Of a stretch of DNA of 64,000 nucleotides, positions 27,981-37,148 are shown piece after piece; position 1 is the first letter of the stretch, and each line of letters opens with the position of its first letter. Position numbers and translations under genes: made by a program. The notes below the pieces were generated by a model. It was not told the origin of the DNA. It worked only from the letters and a program-made list of their open reading frames with translations, and did no database searches. Source of the DNA: Polynucleobacter sp. 73C-SIWE (GTDB lineage: Bacteria; Pseudomonadota; Gammaproteobacteria; Burkholderiales; Burkholderiaceae); the NCBI RefSeq assembly GCF_018882465.1, contig NZ_JACVOK010000002.1, forward strand, positions 372,001-436,000, in the 5' to 3' direction.

Positions 27981-29312
27981 GTGCAGATAGAAAATTTAGG
28001 TTCGTTAGACCGCAAGATGACTTTGGAATTCGCTCGTGCCGATTTGGCTAAAGCACGTGAAGCCCGTTTGGCTAAAGTTGGTAAGACCATGAAAATGGCT
28101 GGCTTTCGTCCAGGCAAGGTGCCCAAGAATCTCGTTGAGAAGCAGCACGGTATGCAAGTCGATTTTGAATTGCAATTTGATAAAGCCGTCGAACTTTTTT
28201 ATGAGCAAGCAAAAAAAGAGAGCATCGCTTTAGCTGGTCAACCACGTCTTGAGCCAAAGAGTGAATTAGATGCTGACAAAATTGTCTTCGATGCATTCTT
28301 TGAGGTATTGCCAGAAGTCAAGATCGGTGATTTTTCAAATGCTGAAGTTACTAAGTACGTAACAGAGATTGGCGACGCCGAAATTGATCGTGCTATTGAT
28401 GTCCTCCGTAAACAGCAGGTTCACTACCATCCACGCGGAGAAGCTGGTGCGCATGGCGACGGCGGCACCAATACAGCAGCCCAAACTGGCGACCAGGTTG
28501 TGATTGACTTTGTTGGCAAAATTGATGGTGTTGAGTTTGCAGGCGGTAAAGCTGATAACTTTGAATACGTTCTGGGCGAAGGTCGCATGTTGCCTGAATT
28601 CGAAGCTGCAACTTTAGGTCTCAAGCCGGGCGAAAGTAAATCTTTCCCTTTAAGTTTCCCAGCTGACTATCACGGTAAAGATGTTGCCGGCAAAACTGCT
28701 GAGTTCACTATTACAGTCAAATCAGTGAATTGGGCCCACTTACCAGCAGTAGATGATGCGTTTGCCTTGTCTATGGGCGTTACAGAGGGTGGTGTTGAAA
28801 AAATGCGCGCTGATGTAAAAGAAAATTTAGATCGCGAAGTAAAGCGCCGCATCACTTCTTTGCTAAAAAATGAAGTGATGGAAAAGCTGAATACTTTGTG
28901 CGAACTGGATGTGCCTAAGTCCTTAGTGTCTTCAGAGCAAGAGCGTCTCGTTGAAGGTGCTCGTCAAGACTTAATGCAGCGTGGCGTACCGAATGCTAAA
29001 GATGCACCTATTCCTGGAGAAATATTTGCTGAGCAAGCGCTCAAGCGTGTTCGTCTTGGTTTGATTCTGAGCGAATTGGTTAAAAAGCATAACTTGGCTG
29101 CTACTGCCGATCAAATCAAAGCTGAAATCGATGAACAAGCTGCTACCTATGAAGATCCAAAAGAGGTTGTTCGTTGGTTCTATAGCAATCCAAGCCGCTT
29201 AAAAGATATCGAGAACCTGGTACTTGAAGATAATGTGATCAAACATTTCACATCACTTGCCAAAGTTAGCGATAAAGCGATAAGCTTTGAAGAGCTAAGC
29301 AAACTACACTAA
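27981..29312 (+). CDS. tig: Trigger factor
   Basis: A 443-residue ribosome-associated chaperone and peptidyl-prolyl isomerase. The N-terminal ribosome-binding domain has the signature FRPGKVPKN (about residues 43-51), the FKBP domain contains GDQVVIDFVGKIDGVEFAGG and LGEGRMLPEFE, and a long helical C-terminal domain follows. The start is GTG 27981. It heads the usual tig-clpP-clpX-lon series. An Ala/Gly/His-rich stretch around residues 150-170 (HPRGEAGAHGDGGTN) enlarges the linker before the FKBP domain. Confidence 0.96.
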   Translation: MQIENLGSLDRKMTLEFARADLAKAREARLAKVGKTMKMAGFRPGKVPKNLVEKQHGMQVDFELQFDKAVELFYEQAKKESIALAGQPRLEPKSELDADKIVFDAFFEVLPEVKIGDFSNAEVTKYVTEIGDAEIDRAIDVLRKQQVHYHPRGEAGAHGDGGTNTAAQTGDQVVIDFVGKIDGVEFAGGKADNFEYVLGEGRMLPEFEAATLGLKPGESKSFPLSFPADYHGKDVAGKTAEFTITVKSVNWAHLPAVDDAFALSMGVTEGGVEKMRADVKENLDREVKRRITSLLKNEVMEKLNTLCELDVPKSLVSSEQERLVEGARQDLMQRGVPNAKDAPIPGEIFAEQALKRVRLGLILSELVKKHNLAATADQIKAEIDEQAATYEDPKEVVRWFYSNPSRLKDIENLVLEDNVIKHFTSLAKVSDKAISFEELSKLH

Positions 29313-29353
29313 GTTAGAGAAGCTATCAATTTACTTAAAGAGGGCCGCCGTAA

Positions 29354-29983
29354 ATGAACCAAAACCATTCTCAGTCTGAAAACTTAGAACCTCAAGCTCT
29401 AGGTTTGGTTCCAATGGTGATAGAAACCTCCGGTAGAGGTGAGCGTGCTTATGATATTTACTCCCGTCTATTAAGAGAGCGCGTTGTTTTCTTGGTAGGC
29501 GAGGTAAACGATCAAACTGCCAACCTCGTTATTGCGCAACTATTATTTTTAGAGAGCGAGAATCCAGATAAAGAGATTTCTCTCTATATCAATTCCCCTG
29601 GCGGTTCAGTGTCTGCAGGCCTTGCTATTTACGACACCATGCAATTTATCAAGCCACACGTAAGCACTTTGTGCATGGGTATGGCGGCTAGCATGGGTGC
29701 ATTCTTGTTATGTGCTGGTGAAAAAGGTAAGCGCTATGCTTTGCCAAATTCTCGCGTCATGATTCATCAACCATTAGGTGGAGCACGTGGCCAAGCATCC
29801 GATATTGAGATTCAGGCCCGTGAAATTCTGTATTTGCGCGAACGTTTAAATAAGATTTTGTCCGACCGTACTGGTCAGTCAATTGAGACCATCGCTAAAG
29901 ATACCGATCGTGATAACTTTATGTCAGCAGAGCAGGCTCGTGACTACGGCTTGATCGATAAAGTCATTGAGAAGCGCCCCTAA
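29354..29983 (+). CDS. clpP: ATP-dependent Clp protease proteolytic subunit
   Basis: A 209-residue serine peptidase that forms the double heptamer chamber. The triad is Ser113 (GMAASMGAF), His138 (MIHQPLGG) and Asp187 (DTDRDNF). The short N-terminal propeptide region is present. It is followed after 18 bases by clpX, its ATPase partner. Confidence 0.98.
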   Translation: MNQNHSQSENLEPQALGLVPMVIETSGRGERAYDIYSRLLRERVVFLVGEVNDQTANLVIAQLLFLESENPDKEISLYINSPGGSVSAGLAIYDTMQFIKPHVSTLCMGMAASMGAFLLCAGEKGKRYALPNSRVMIHQPLGGARGQASDIEIQAREILYLRERLNKILSDRTGQSIETIAKDTDRDNFMSAEQARDYGLIDKVIEKRP

Positions 29984-30001
29984 TACTTCATTGAGCCTAT
30001 T

Positions 30002-31360
30002 TTGAGCGATACAACTACCAGCACAACAGATAAAGTTTTACATTGTTCCTTCTGCGGCAAAAGCCAACATGAGGTCAAGAAATTAATTGCTGGCCCATCC
30101 GTCTTTATTTGCGATGAGTGTATTGATCTTTGTACAGACATTATTCAAGAAGAGATTGCCAAGCTTCCAAAGGAAGAGGGCGATGATTCTTTACCAACGC
30201 CTCATCAGATCAGAGAAAACCTCGATCAATACGTAATCGGCCAAGACCATGCCAAAAAGACTTTGGCAGTAGCTGTTTACAACCATTACAAGCGCCTGCA
30301 ATATCTTCCTAAGCCAAAAAAAGAGAAGCTTGATAAGGACGGCAAGCCTGTTGAGGCAGCAGATAAAAAAGAATCTAAATTACCAGCCAAGGCGATAGTA
30401 GATGGTGTTGAGTTGGCAAAGAGCAATATTTTGCTGATTGGCCCAACAGGTTCAGGTAAAACGCTTTTAGCTCAAACATTAGCGCGTATGCTCGATGTTC
30501 CATTTGTGATGGCTGATGCAACGACCTTGACTGAAGCAGGTTATGTCGGTGAAGACGTTGAAAACATCATTCAAAAGTTATTGCAAGCCTGCGACTACAA
30601 CGTTGAAAAGGCGCAACGCGGTATTGTTTATATCGATGAGATTGATAAGATCTCACGCAAGTCGGATAACCCCTCCATTACTCGAGATGTTTCAGGTGAA
30701 GGTGTTCAACAGGCCTTATTAAAGCTCGTTGAGGGCACCATGGCTTCCGTACCACCCCAAGGTGGCCGTAAGCATCCCAATCAAGACTTCTTGCAAGTTG
30801 ATACAACCAATATCTTGTTTATTTGCGGCGGTGCTTTTGATGGCCTTGAAAAAGTGATTCAACAGCGAACAGCTAAGACTGGTATTGGATTTAATGCGAC
30901 GGTCCCAGGTAAAGATGATCGAGGTGTAAGTGATTTGTTAGTTGAGGTTGAGCCTGAGGACTTAATCAAATTTGGCCTCATCCCAGAATTAATTGGCCGT
31001 CTACCCGTAGTTGCCACATTGGCTCAGTTAGATGAAGAAGCATTGATTCAAATTCTGACGGAGCCTAAGAATGCCCTCGTGAAGCAATATCAAGCATTGC
31101 TCACCATGGAAGGCTCAGAGCTTGAAGTACGTCTTGAGGCGCTATCGGCAATCGCTAAGAAGGCGATCGCTCGTAAAACAGGTGCCCGTGGCCTTAGATC
31201 GATTCTAGAAGGCTCTTTAATGGATGTTATGTATGACCTACCTTCGCTGAAGAATGTACAAAAGGTAGTTATCGACGAATCGAGCATTGCAGAGGGTGGA
31301 AAGCCCTTATTGGTCTACAAACAAGATCCTGAACAAGTAGATTTAAGCAAAAAAGCTTAA
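30002..31360 (+). CDS. clpX: ATP-dependent Clp protease ATP-binding subunit ClpX
   Basis: A 452-residue AAA+ unfoldase. The N-terminal zinc-binding domain has CSFCGKSQ and CDECIDLC; the AAA module has Walker [13 protein letters not shown], Walker [11 protein letters not shown] and the pore/sensor segments. Compared with E. coli ClpX (424 residues) there is a charged Lys-rich insertion of about 25-30 residues after YNHYKRL (from [13 protein letters not shown] to the [13 protein letters not shown] block). The start is TTG 30002 with no strong Shine-Dalgarno, so translation may depend on clpP. Confidence 0.97.
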   Translation: MSDTTTSTTDKVLHCSFCGKSQHEVKKLIAGPSVFICDECIDLCTDIIQEEIAKLPKEEGDDSLPTPHQIRENLDQYVIGQDHAKKTLAVAVYNHYKRLQYLPKPKKEKLDKDGKPVEAADKKESKLPAKAIVDGVELAKSNILLIGPTGSGKTLLAQTLARMLDVPFVMADATTLTEAGYVGEDVENIIQKLLQACDYNVEKAQRGIVYIDEIDKISRKSDNPSITRDVSGEGVQQALLKLVEGTMASVPPQGGRKHPNQDFLQVDTTNILFICGGAFDGLEKVIQQRTAKTGIGFNATVPGKDDRGVSDLLVEVEPEDLIKFGLIPELIGRLPVVATLAQLDEEALIQILTEPKNALVKQYQALLTMEGSELEVRLEALSAIAKKAIARKTGARGLRSILEGSLMDVMYDLPSLKNVQKVVIDESSIAEGGKPLLVYKQDPEQVDLSKKA

Positions 31361-31384
31361 TTTCTTAGGGTTTTCGCTATTTTT

Positions 31385-31406
31385 GGGGCATTTTCCCCCC
31401 TTTTTT
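31385..31406 (+). terminator. Weak terminator-like hairpin after clpX
   Basis: GGGG (31385-31388), loop CATTTT, CCCC and then six Ts. Only four base pairs, but it lies between clpX and the separate lon promoter. Confidence 0.35.
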
Positions 31407-31418
31407 ACACTTTTTCCT

Positions 31419-31446
31419 CTTGAATTTTCAAAAAAGCCGCCCATAT
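31419..31446 (+). promoter_or_regulatory. Sigma-32 (heat-shock) type promoter of lon
   Basis: CTTGAA (31419-31424), a 15-base spacer and CCCATAT (31440-31446) closely match the RpoH consensus (CTTGAA, 11-16 bases, CCCCATNT). It is about 90 bases ahead of lon, a known heat-shock gene. Confidence 0.8.
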
Positions 31447-31538
31447 AGGTAGTATGCTACTGATGAATATTGTCTGTATTTAGTGGTTCACTACTTTTAG
31501 AGACTTTTGAGGTTTGATTACTTTGGAGGATTTGCCCT

Positions 31539-33971
31539 ATGCCTGGCCACTTATTACTACCCTCTGAACCGATTCAACTACCTTTACTCCCTTTGCGGGA
31601 TGTAGTTGTCTTCCCTCATATGGTGATCCCCTTGTTTGTGGGTCGCCCTAAATCCATTAAGGCCTTAGAGGCTGCAATGGAGACCGGTAAAAACGTACTC
31701 TTAGTAGCGCAAAAAACTGCTGCTAAAGATGAACCTGTCATTGAAGATCTGTATGAGGTTGGTTGCATTGCCAACATCTTGCAAATGCTCAAGCTTCCTG
31801 ATGGCACCGTCAAGGTTTTAGTGGAAGGTGTGCAGCGTGCCGAAGTAAGTCAAATTGAAGACAGCTTCGGCTACTTCAATTGTGAGGCTACACCAACAGC
31901 AATTGATGCGATCGATGCGCATGAAACCGAGGCTTTGCGTCGCGCCATCATGGCTCAGTTTGATCAGTACGTAAAGCTGAATAAAAAAGTTCCACAAGAA
32001 ATATTGTCTTCGCTCGGTGGTATTGATGATCCGAGCCGTTTGGCCGATACCATCTGCGCTCATTTACCAGTCAAGCTTGAACAGAAGCAGCGTTTGCTGG
32101 AGATGACCGATGTAGTGCAGCGTTTAGAGAGCCTCTTGGCTGATCTCGAAAGTGAGATTGATATCTTGCAAGTAGAAAAACGTATCCGTGGACGTGTTAA
32201 ACGTCAAATGGAAAAGAGTCAGCGCGAGTACTACCTCAATGAGCAAGTAAAAGCAATTCAAAAAGAATTGGGTGAAGGTGAAGAGGGCGCTGATCTTGAG
32301 GAACTCGAGAAGCGCATCAAAGCCGCTCGGATGCCAAAAGAGGCTTTGAAAAAAGCGGAGTCTGAACTCAAAAAACTAAAGTTAATGTCGCCAATGTCTG
32401 CTGAGGCTACGGTGATTCGTAACTTCATCGATACTTTAGTGAATCTTCCTTGGAAGAAAAAAACCAAGATCAATAACGACCTCACCAATGCTGAAAAAGT
32501 GTTGGACGAAGACCACTATGGCCTCGATAAGGTTAAAGAGCGTATTTTGGAGTACCTCGCAGTTCAACAGCGTGTTGATCGTGTTAAGGCCCCCATTCTT
32601 TGTCTAGTAGGCCCTCCTGGGGTTGGTAAGACTTCTCTAGGTCAATCGATTGCTCGCGCTACCAATCGGAAGTTTGTCCGCATGGCATTAGGTGGCGTAC
32701 GTGATGAGTCTGAGATTCGGGGTCATCGCCGTACCTATATCGGCTCTATGCCCGGTAAGATTTTGACAAGCCTCACCAAGGTTGGAGTACGCAATCCTTT
32801 ATTCCTCTTGGATGAAGTAGATAAGATGGGCATGGATTTCCGTGGAGATCCTGCGAGTGCCTTGCTCGAGGTTTTAGATCCAGAACAAAACCATACCTTC
32901 CAAGATCATTATGTTGAAGTTGACTTTGATCTTTCGGATGTGATGTTCGTTGCAACCTCTAACTCTCTGAATATTCCGGGCCCTTTATTGGATCGCCTAG
33001 AAATCATTCGCTTGGCTGGTTACACAGAAGATGAAAAAACCAGTATTGCAGTGAGCTATCTCATTCCAAAGCAAATTAAAAATAATGGCTTGAAAAAAGA
33101 TGAGCTCAAGATCGAAGAAAGCGCAGTGCGAAACATAATTCGTTACTACACTCGCGAAGCAGGCGTGCGCTCTCTGGAAAGAGAAATCAGCAAGATCTGC
33201 CGTAAGGTGGTGAAGTTGTTGTTGCTCAAGAAGGAGGCTGCCCCTGTGGTGGTGAACGCTGATAACCTTGATAAATTCTTATCGGTACGGATGTTTGATT
33301 TTGGTCTTGCAGGCAAAGAGAATCAGGTAGGCCAGGTAACTGGTTTAGCCTGGACTGAGGTTGGCGGTGACCTCTTAACAATTGAAGCTGCAGTCATGCC
33401 TGGTAAGGGTGTCATTACTCGTACAGGTTCGATTGGCGATGTAATGAAAGAGTCCGTTGAGGCTGCTCGCACCGTAGTTCGCTCAAGATCAAAACGTCTT
33501 GGCATTACTGATGAGGCGTTTGAGAAGAAAGATATTCACATTCACTTTCCAGATGGCGCCACTCCAAAAGATGGCCCATCAGCTGGTATTGCTATTACTA
33601 CCGCTTTGGTTTCTGTGTTCACAGGAATTCCAATTCGTTCAGATGTAGCAATGACTGGTGAGATTACTTTGCGCGGCGAAGTGTTGCCAATTGGCGGCTT
33701 AAAAGAAAAGCTTTTGGCAGCTCATCGCGGTGGTATCAAGCTGGCTTTGATACCAGAAGAAAACGTGAAAGACTTGATCGATATTCCAGATAACGTCAAA
33801 AATGCAATTGAGATTGTTCCTGTGCGCTGGATTGATAAGGTCTTGGAACTTGCATTGGAGCGCATGCCCGAAGCTTTACCTGAGCCAACGCCTGAAGAAC
33901 TGGCTAAAAAGGCGTCTGAGGCAAGTAAGGCTAGTGAAAAAGTCTCCTCAGGAGAGATTCTCAAGCATTAA
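31539..33971 (+). CDS. lon: ATP-dependent protease Lon
   Basis: An 810-residue LonA. The N-terminal substrate-binding domain (PLLPLRDVVVFPHMVIPLFVG) and coiled coil precede the AAA+ module with Walker A GPPGVGKTS and Walker B FLLDEVDKM. The C-terminal Ser-Lys protease domain has the nucleophile in PKDGPSAGIA and the Lys in GGLKEKLLAAHRGG. It degrades misfolded and regulatory proteins. GGAGG lies before ATG 31539. A sigma-32 type promoter upstream points to heat-shock control. Confidence 0.98.
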   Translation: MPGHLLLPSEPIQLPLLPLRDVVVFPHMVIPLFVGRPKSIKALEAAMETGKNVLLVAQKTAAKDEPVIEDLYEVGCIANILQMLKLPDGTVKVLVEGVQRAEVSQIEDSFGYFNCEATPTAIDAIDAHETEALRRAIMAQFDQYVKLNKKVPQEILSSLGGIDDPSRLADTICAHLPVKLEQKQRLLEMTDVVQRLESLLADLESEIDILQVEKRIRGRVKRQMEKSQREYYLNEQVKAIQKELGEGEEGADLEELEKRIKAARMPKEALKKAESELKKLKLMSPMSAEATVIRNFIDTLVNLPWKKKTKINNDLTNAEKVLDEDHYGLDKVKERILEYLAVQQRVDRVKAPILCLVGPPGVGKTSLGQSIARATNRKFVRMALGGVRDESEIRGHRRTYIGSMPGKILTSLTKVGVRNPLFLLDEVDKMGMDFRGDPASALLEVLDPEQNHTFQDHYVEVDFDLSDVMFVATSNSLNIPGPLLDRLEIIRLAGYTEDEKTSIAVSYLIPKQIKNNGLKKDELKIEESAVRNIIRYYTREAGVRSLEREISKICRKVVKLLLLKKEAAPVVVNADNLDKFLSVRMFDFGLAGKENQVGQVTGLAWTEVGGDLLTIEAAVMPGKGVITRTGSIGDVMKESVEAARTVVRSRSKRLGITDEAFEKKDIHIHFPDGATPKDGPSAGIAITTALVSVFTGIPIRSDVAMTGEITLRGEVLPIGGLKEKLLAAHRGGIKLALIPEENVKDLIDIPDNVKNAIEIVPVRWIDKVLELALERMPEALPEPTPEELAKKASEASKASEKVSSGEILKH

Positions 33972-33993
33972 ATGAGCATTAAACGAGAGAGAG

Positions 33994-34038
33994 TTTCCAT
34001 CCTCTTTGCCCATCCACCTGGGGCTGACTGGATGGAAA
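33994..34038. other. Nested inverted repeat downstream of lon
   Basis: Perfect 9-bp arms TTTCCATCC (33994-34002) and GGATGGAAA (34030-34038) enclose a 27-base loop that itself holds GCCC...GGGGC. No T-run follows, so it may be a 3' stabilising structure or a factor-dependent end rather than an intrinsic terminator. Confidence 0.5.
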
Positions 34039-34087
34039 ACACCCGTATTTTGGGCACTTAGGTTACAATTCCACCTGTAATATTTTG

Positions 34088-34163
34088 GGGCGCTTAGCTC
34101 AGTTGGTAGAGCGTCTGCCTTACACGCAGAATGTCGGGAGTTCGAGCCTCTCAGCGCCCACCA
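34088..34163 (+). tRNA. tRNA-Val (anticodon UAC)
   Basis: 76 bases. Acceptor GGGCGCT pairs with AGCGCCC, D arm AGCTCAGTTGGTAGAGC, anticodon stem-loop CTGCCTTACACGCAG with anticodon TAC, T loop TTCGAGC, and an encoded CCA. Confidence 0.97.
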
Positions 34164-34263
34164 AAGTTTACTTCTGATAGCCTGTTCTGGGCAGCACAAA
34201 CATTCAACTTGATCAGCCTAGTAAACTAGCCTCATTCTTATTCTTTACTGGCGAAAATTCTCC

Positions 34264-35727
34264 ATGTTTGATACCGTACGTAAACACCAAAAATTAATGC
34301 AGTTTGCACTGATGCTGGTGATCGTTCCGTCCTTTGCTTTTTTCGGAATCGCAAGTTATTCAGATTTTTTGGATAAAGAAACCGACCTTATGAAGGTTGC
34401 TGGCAGACCGATTACTGCGCAAGAGGTTGATAACGCAGCAAAGCGTCAAGCAGAGCGGGTAGGTGGCAACTTACAGATTGCACAAAGCCTTCAATTTAGA
34501 CAGGCGATTTTGAATGAATTATTACAGCAGCGTATTCTCGGATTTGCAGTAAGTGACTTACGTCTGCAAGTAGGCAAAGAGGCTTTGATTAAGAGTTTGC
34601 AAAACATCCCACAAATCCGTGCCCTCTATAAACCAGATGGTAGCTTTGACGACGCACGCTTCAAGCAACTATTAGCCAACAACGGCCTGAATGAAGAGCA
34701 GTTCTATGCCAGCCAGGCATTTGATTTGAAAATTAGTCAGCTAGTAAATTCAGTTGCTCGTACAGAATTGTCTAGCCCAAAGCTTTCTGAAATTATTTCT
34801 ACTCTTTATGAGACAGAACGCCAGGTACAGGCCTTACCGTTTGATGCCAAGAATTACTTAGCTAAAGTAAATCCGTCACAAGAAGAATTACAGGCCTTCT
34901 ATAACGCCAATGCGAAGTTATTCGAAAGTCCAGAATTCATTGATATCGAATATATCGTTCTTAAGGCAGACCCTAAAGAGGATGCCAAAGTCTTTAGCGA
35001 AAAAGCTGACCAATTTGCGAACCTAACCTATGACCAGTCTGATAGCTTGAAGCCTGCCGCCGATAAGTTAAAGCTGAGCATCCAAAGTCAAAAGGGTGTC
35101 ACTCGCTCTGGCCCAAGCGGCATATCAAGAGACCATCCTCTGGCCAACCCAAAGGTGGTTCAATCACTTTTTGGTGATGAGGCTGTAAAAAATAAACGCA
35201 ATATTGAGGCAGTCCAAACCTCACCTGGAGTTTTTGTCTCTGCGCGAGTAGTGGTTTTTCATCCCGCACAAACATTACCGTTTAAAGATGTTGCGGTAGA
35301 GGTAAAGCGTCAGGTAAGTCAACGCGCAGCAGAAAAATTGGCTGTTTCAGCTGCTGCAGAGCGTTATGCAGAACTTCAAAAAGATCCAAAGAATGCATCT
35401 GGTTTTGGGAGTGCATTTTGGGTGTCCCGTAATAAACCTACAAACCTTGTTGGCAGTGCCTTAGATGATGTGATGTCCGTTAATCCAGATCAATTGCCTG
35501 CTTATGTATCAGTCAATACACCAGGTGCTGGCGTTACTTTATATCGGGTTGATCAAATTCGGCAGCCAACTGCTGTAGATGCAAAGGTGCATAAAGCTCA
35601 GTCACAGCAAATTCAAGCCCTGGCAGCCCAGTCTGAGTTTGCAGGCTTTATGACCTATTGGCGCGATAGTGCAAAAGTAAAAACCATTAATCCTTTGAAG
35701 CCACCTTCAACAGGCGCTGGTAGCTAA
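34264..35727 (+). CDS. PpiD-like periplasmic foldase lacking the parvulin domain
   Basis: A 487-residue inner-membrane-anchored protein. One N-terminal membrane segment (FALMLVIVPSFAFFGIASY, about residues 14-32) is followed by a SurA_N-like helical region (GRPITAQEVDNA..., QILNELLQQRIL type). In PpiD, the segment PSQEELQAFYNANAKLFESP leads into a parvulin domain; here, after YIVLKADPKED (about residue 240), the chain goes straight to SEKADQFANLTYDQSDSLKP, which normally follows that domain. The product is about 140 residues shorter than E. coli PpiD (623). It may still act as a chaperone near SecYEG but should lack isomerase activity. It follows the lon/tRNA-Val region. Confidence 0.85.
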   Translation: MFDTVRKHQKLMQFALMLVIVPSFAFFGIASYSDFLDKETDLMKVAGRPITAQEVDNAAKRQAERVGGNLQIAQSLQFRQAILNELLQQRILGFAVSDLRLQVGKEALIKSLQNIPQIRALYKPDGSFDDARFKQLLANNGLNEEQFYASQAFDLKISQLVNSVARTELSSPKLSEIISTLYETERQVQALPFDAKNYLAKVNPSQEELQAFYNANAKLFESPEFIDIEYIVLKADPKEDAKVFSEKADQFANLTYDQSDSLKPAADKLKLSIQSQKGVTRSGPSGISRDHPLANPKVVQSLFGDEAVKNKRNIEAVQTSPGVFVSARVVVFHPAQTLPFKDVAVEVKRQVSQRAAEKLAVSAAAERYAELQKDPKNASGFGSAFWVSRNKPTNLVGSALDDVMSVNPDQLPAYVSVNTPGAGVTLYRVDQIRQPTAVDAKVHKAQSQQIQALAAQSEFAGFMTYWRDSAKVKTINPLKPPSTGAGS

Positions 35728-35739
35728 TTGATGTAATAC

Positions 35740-36402
35740 TTATTTCTGTATATTGAGTATTGACTGATATGGGGCCATAGCGCCCCATACGTTTTTGAAG
35801 AGTATGGCCTGAGCTTTTTCATTTGGATGAATATTATCTGTTTGAAAAAGTGCCGGATTACTTGCTACCCCAGACATAAAAAATGGCACTAACTCAATAC
35901 CTTCTTGAATAGCAAGTTTTGGATATAGCTCTTTAAATTTCTTTGTATAGTCTTGGCCATAGTTGGGTGGGATTTGTATTCCAAAGAGCAACACTTTCGC
36001 CCCTATTTTTTTGCTTAGCTGAATCATCTTGCGCAAGTTCTTTTCAGTCTCATCAATCGATAAGCCTCGTAATGCATCATTGGCACCCAGTTCAAGGAAT
36101 ACGATACGGGGCTTTTTTTGCTCCAATAAACTGGGTAGTCGCGTCAGACCGCCAGCACTAGTTTCTCCGCTAATGCTGGCATTGAAGACGATCCATGGAC
36201 TACCCTGTGTTTGCAGGTGCGACTCTAGGAGTTTTACCCAACCTGAACCTCTGGTAATGCCATATTCAGCTGAAAGACTGTCGCCCATGACCAAAATGAT
36301 TGGATTTGACCTTGCGGAGGTAACAAAAGAAATTAACAGGCAAAATAAGCCTATTGCAATTACTTTTGTTGAGATGAAAGTTGATGGTTTATTTTGATTC
36401 AT
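35740..36402 (-). CDS. tesA: SGNH-family esterase/thioesterase TesA
   Basis: A 220-residue secreted or periplasmic GDSL hydrolase (acyl-CoA thioesterase I / arylesterase / lysophospholipase L1). A signal peptide covers about residues 12-32. Block I is VMGDSLSAEYGI (nucleophile Ser), block III is LGANDALRG and block V is DNIHPNEKA with the catalytic Asp and His. It is divergent from the ABC ATPase gene ybbA, the same arrangement as in E. coli. Confidence 0.94.
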   Translation of the reverse strand: MNQNKPSTFISTKVIAIGLFCLLISFVTSARSNPIILVMGDSLSAEYGITRGSGWVKLLESHLQTQGSPWIVFNASISGETSAGGLTRLPSLLEQKKPRIVFLELGANDALRGLSIDETEKNLRKMIQLSKKIGAKVLLFGIQIPPNYGQDYTKKFKELYPKLAIQEGIELVPFFMSGVASNPALFQTDNIHPNEKAQAILFKNVWGAMAPYQSILNIQK

Positions 36403-36452
36403 CTATTCGGTCGTTTTAGTGCCATGACAGCTATTGATCAGTCTGCGTCTTT

Positions 36453-37127
36453 ATGAGTCCATTAGAAAAAGTCCTAAGCGCTCATCACCTGGGTAAGTCT
36501 GTCCAATCGAGTGATGGCACCTTAACCATTTTGCACGACATTTGCTTTGAGATCTCTAATGGGGAAAGTGTCGCTATCACCGGTAGTTCTGGCTCCGGTA
36601 AGAGTACTTTATTGGGTCTTTTGGCGGGTTTGGATCTCCCGAGTGAGGGCAATGTGACGCTCATGGGGAAAGACCTTAATTCACTTGATGAAGATGGCAG
36701 GGCCAAACTGAGAGGTTTGCAGGTTGGCTTTGTATTCCAGTCGTTTCAATTGTTGCCTCATTTAACTGCGCTGGAAAACGTCATGCTTCCTGCGGAGCTC
36801 GCAGCTATGGACAGCCCAAAAGCAAATGCGAAGTCATGGCTCGAACGTGTGGGTTTAGCCGAGCGCTTTGACCATTTCTCTAAAACGCTCTCTGGTGGGG
36901 AGCAACAGCGGGTAGCTTTGGCTAGAGCTTTTATTACTAAACCAGCCATTTTATTTGCGGATGAGCCTACTGGGAGCCTTGATGAGGCCAGTGGCAATAG
37001 GGTAATTGAGCTCCTTTTTGAGCTGAATCAAGCGAATCAATCCACTCTTATTCTGGTAACCCACGATGGAGCCTTGGCCAGCAGGTGCCAGCGCCAATTG
37101 CACCTGCAAGGCGGACGCTTGGTGTAG
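36453..37127 (+). CDS. ybbA: ABC transporter ATP-binding protein YbbA-like
   Basis: A 224-residue LolD/YbbA-type ABC ATPase. Walker A is GSSGSGKSTLLG, the Q-loop region FVFQSFQLLPHLTALENVMLP, the signature TLSGGEQQRVALARAF and Walker B ILFADEPTGSLD. Such ATPases work with FtsX-like permeases (YbbP in E. coli). No permease gene follows; purL starts 21 bases later, so the partner must be elsewhere or lost. It is divergent from tesA with a 50-base gap. Confidence 0.92.
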   Translation: MSPLEKVLSAHHLGKSVQSSDGTLTILHDICFEISNGESVAITGSSGSGKSTLLGLLAGLDLPSEGNVTLMGKDLNSLDEDGRAKLRGLQVGFVFQSFQLLPHLTALENVMLPAELAAMDSPKANAKSWLERVGLAERFDHFSKTLSGGEQQRVALARAFITKPAILFADEPTGSLDEASGNRVIELLFELNQANQSTLILVTHDGALASRCQRQLHLQGGRLV

Positions 37128-37136
37128 GCAAAACCT

Positions 37137-37142
37137 TATAAT
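37137..37142 (+). promoter_or_regulatory. Perfect -10 box (TATAAT) immediately ahead of purL
   Basis: TATAAT ends six bases before the purL ATG at 37149, so transcription from it would start at the start codon. There is no correctly spaced Shine-Dalgarno (AGGG touches the ATG). No good -35 box was found. Confidence 0.45.
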
Positions 37143-37148
37143 CTAGGG

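Noticed and set aside
33948..34199. Minus-strand frame over tRNA-Val (contains LRGSNSRHSACKADALPTEL)
   Set aside because: Antisense of the tRNA, with no ribosome site and no plausible protein.
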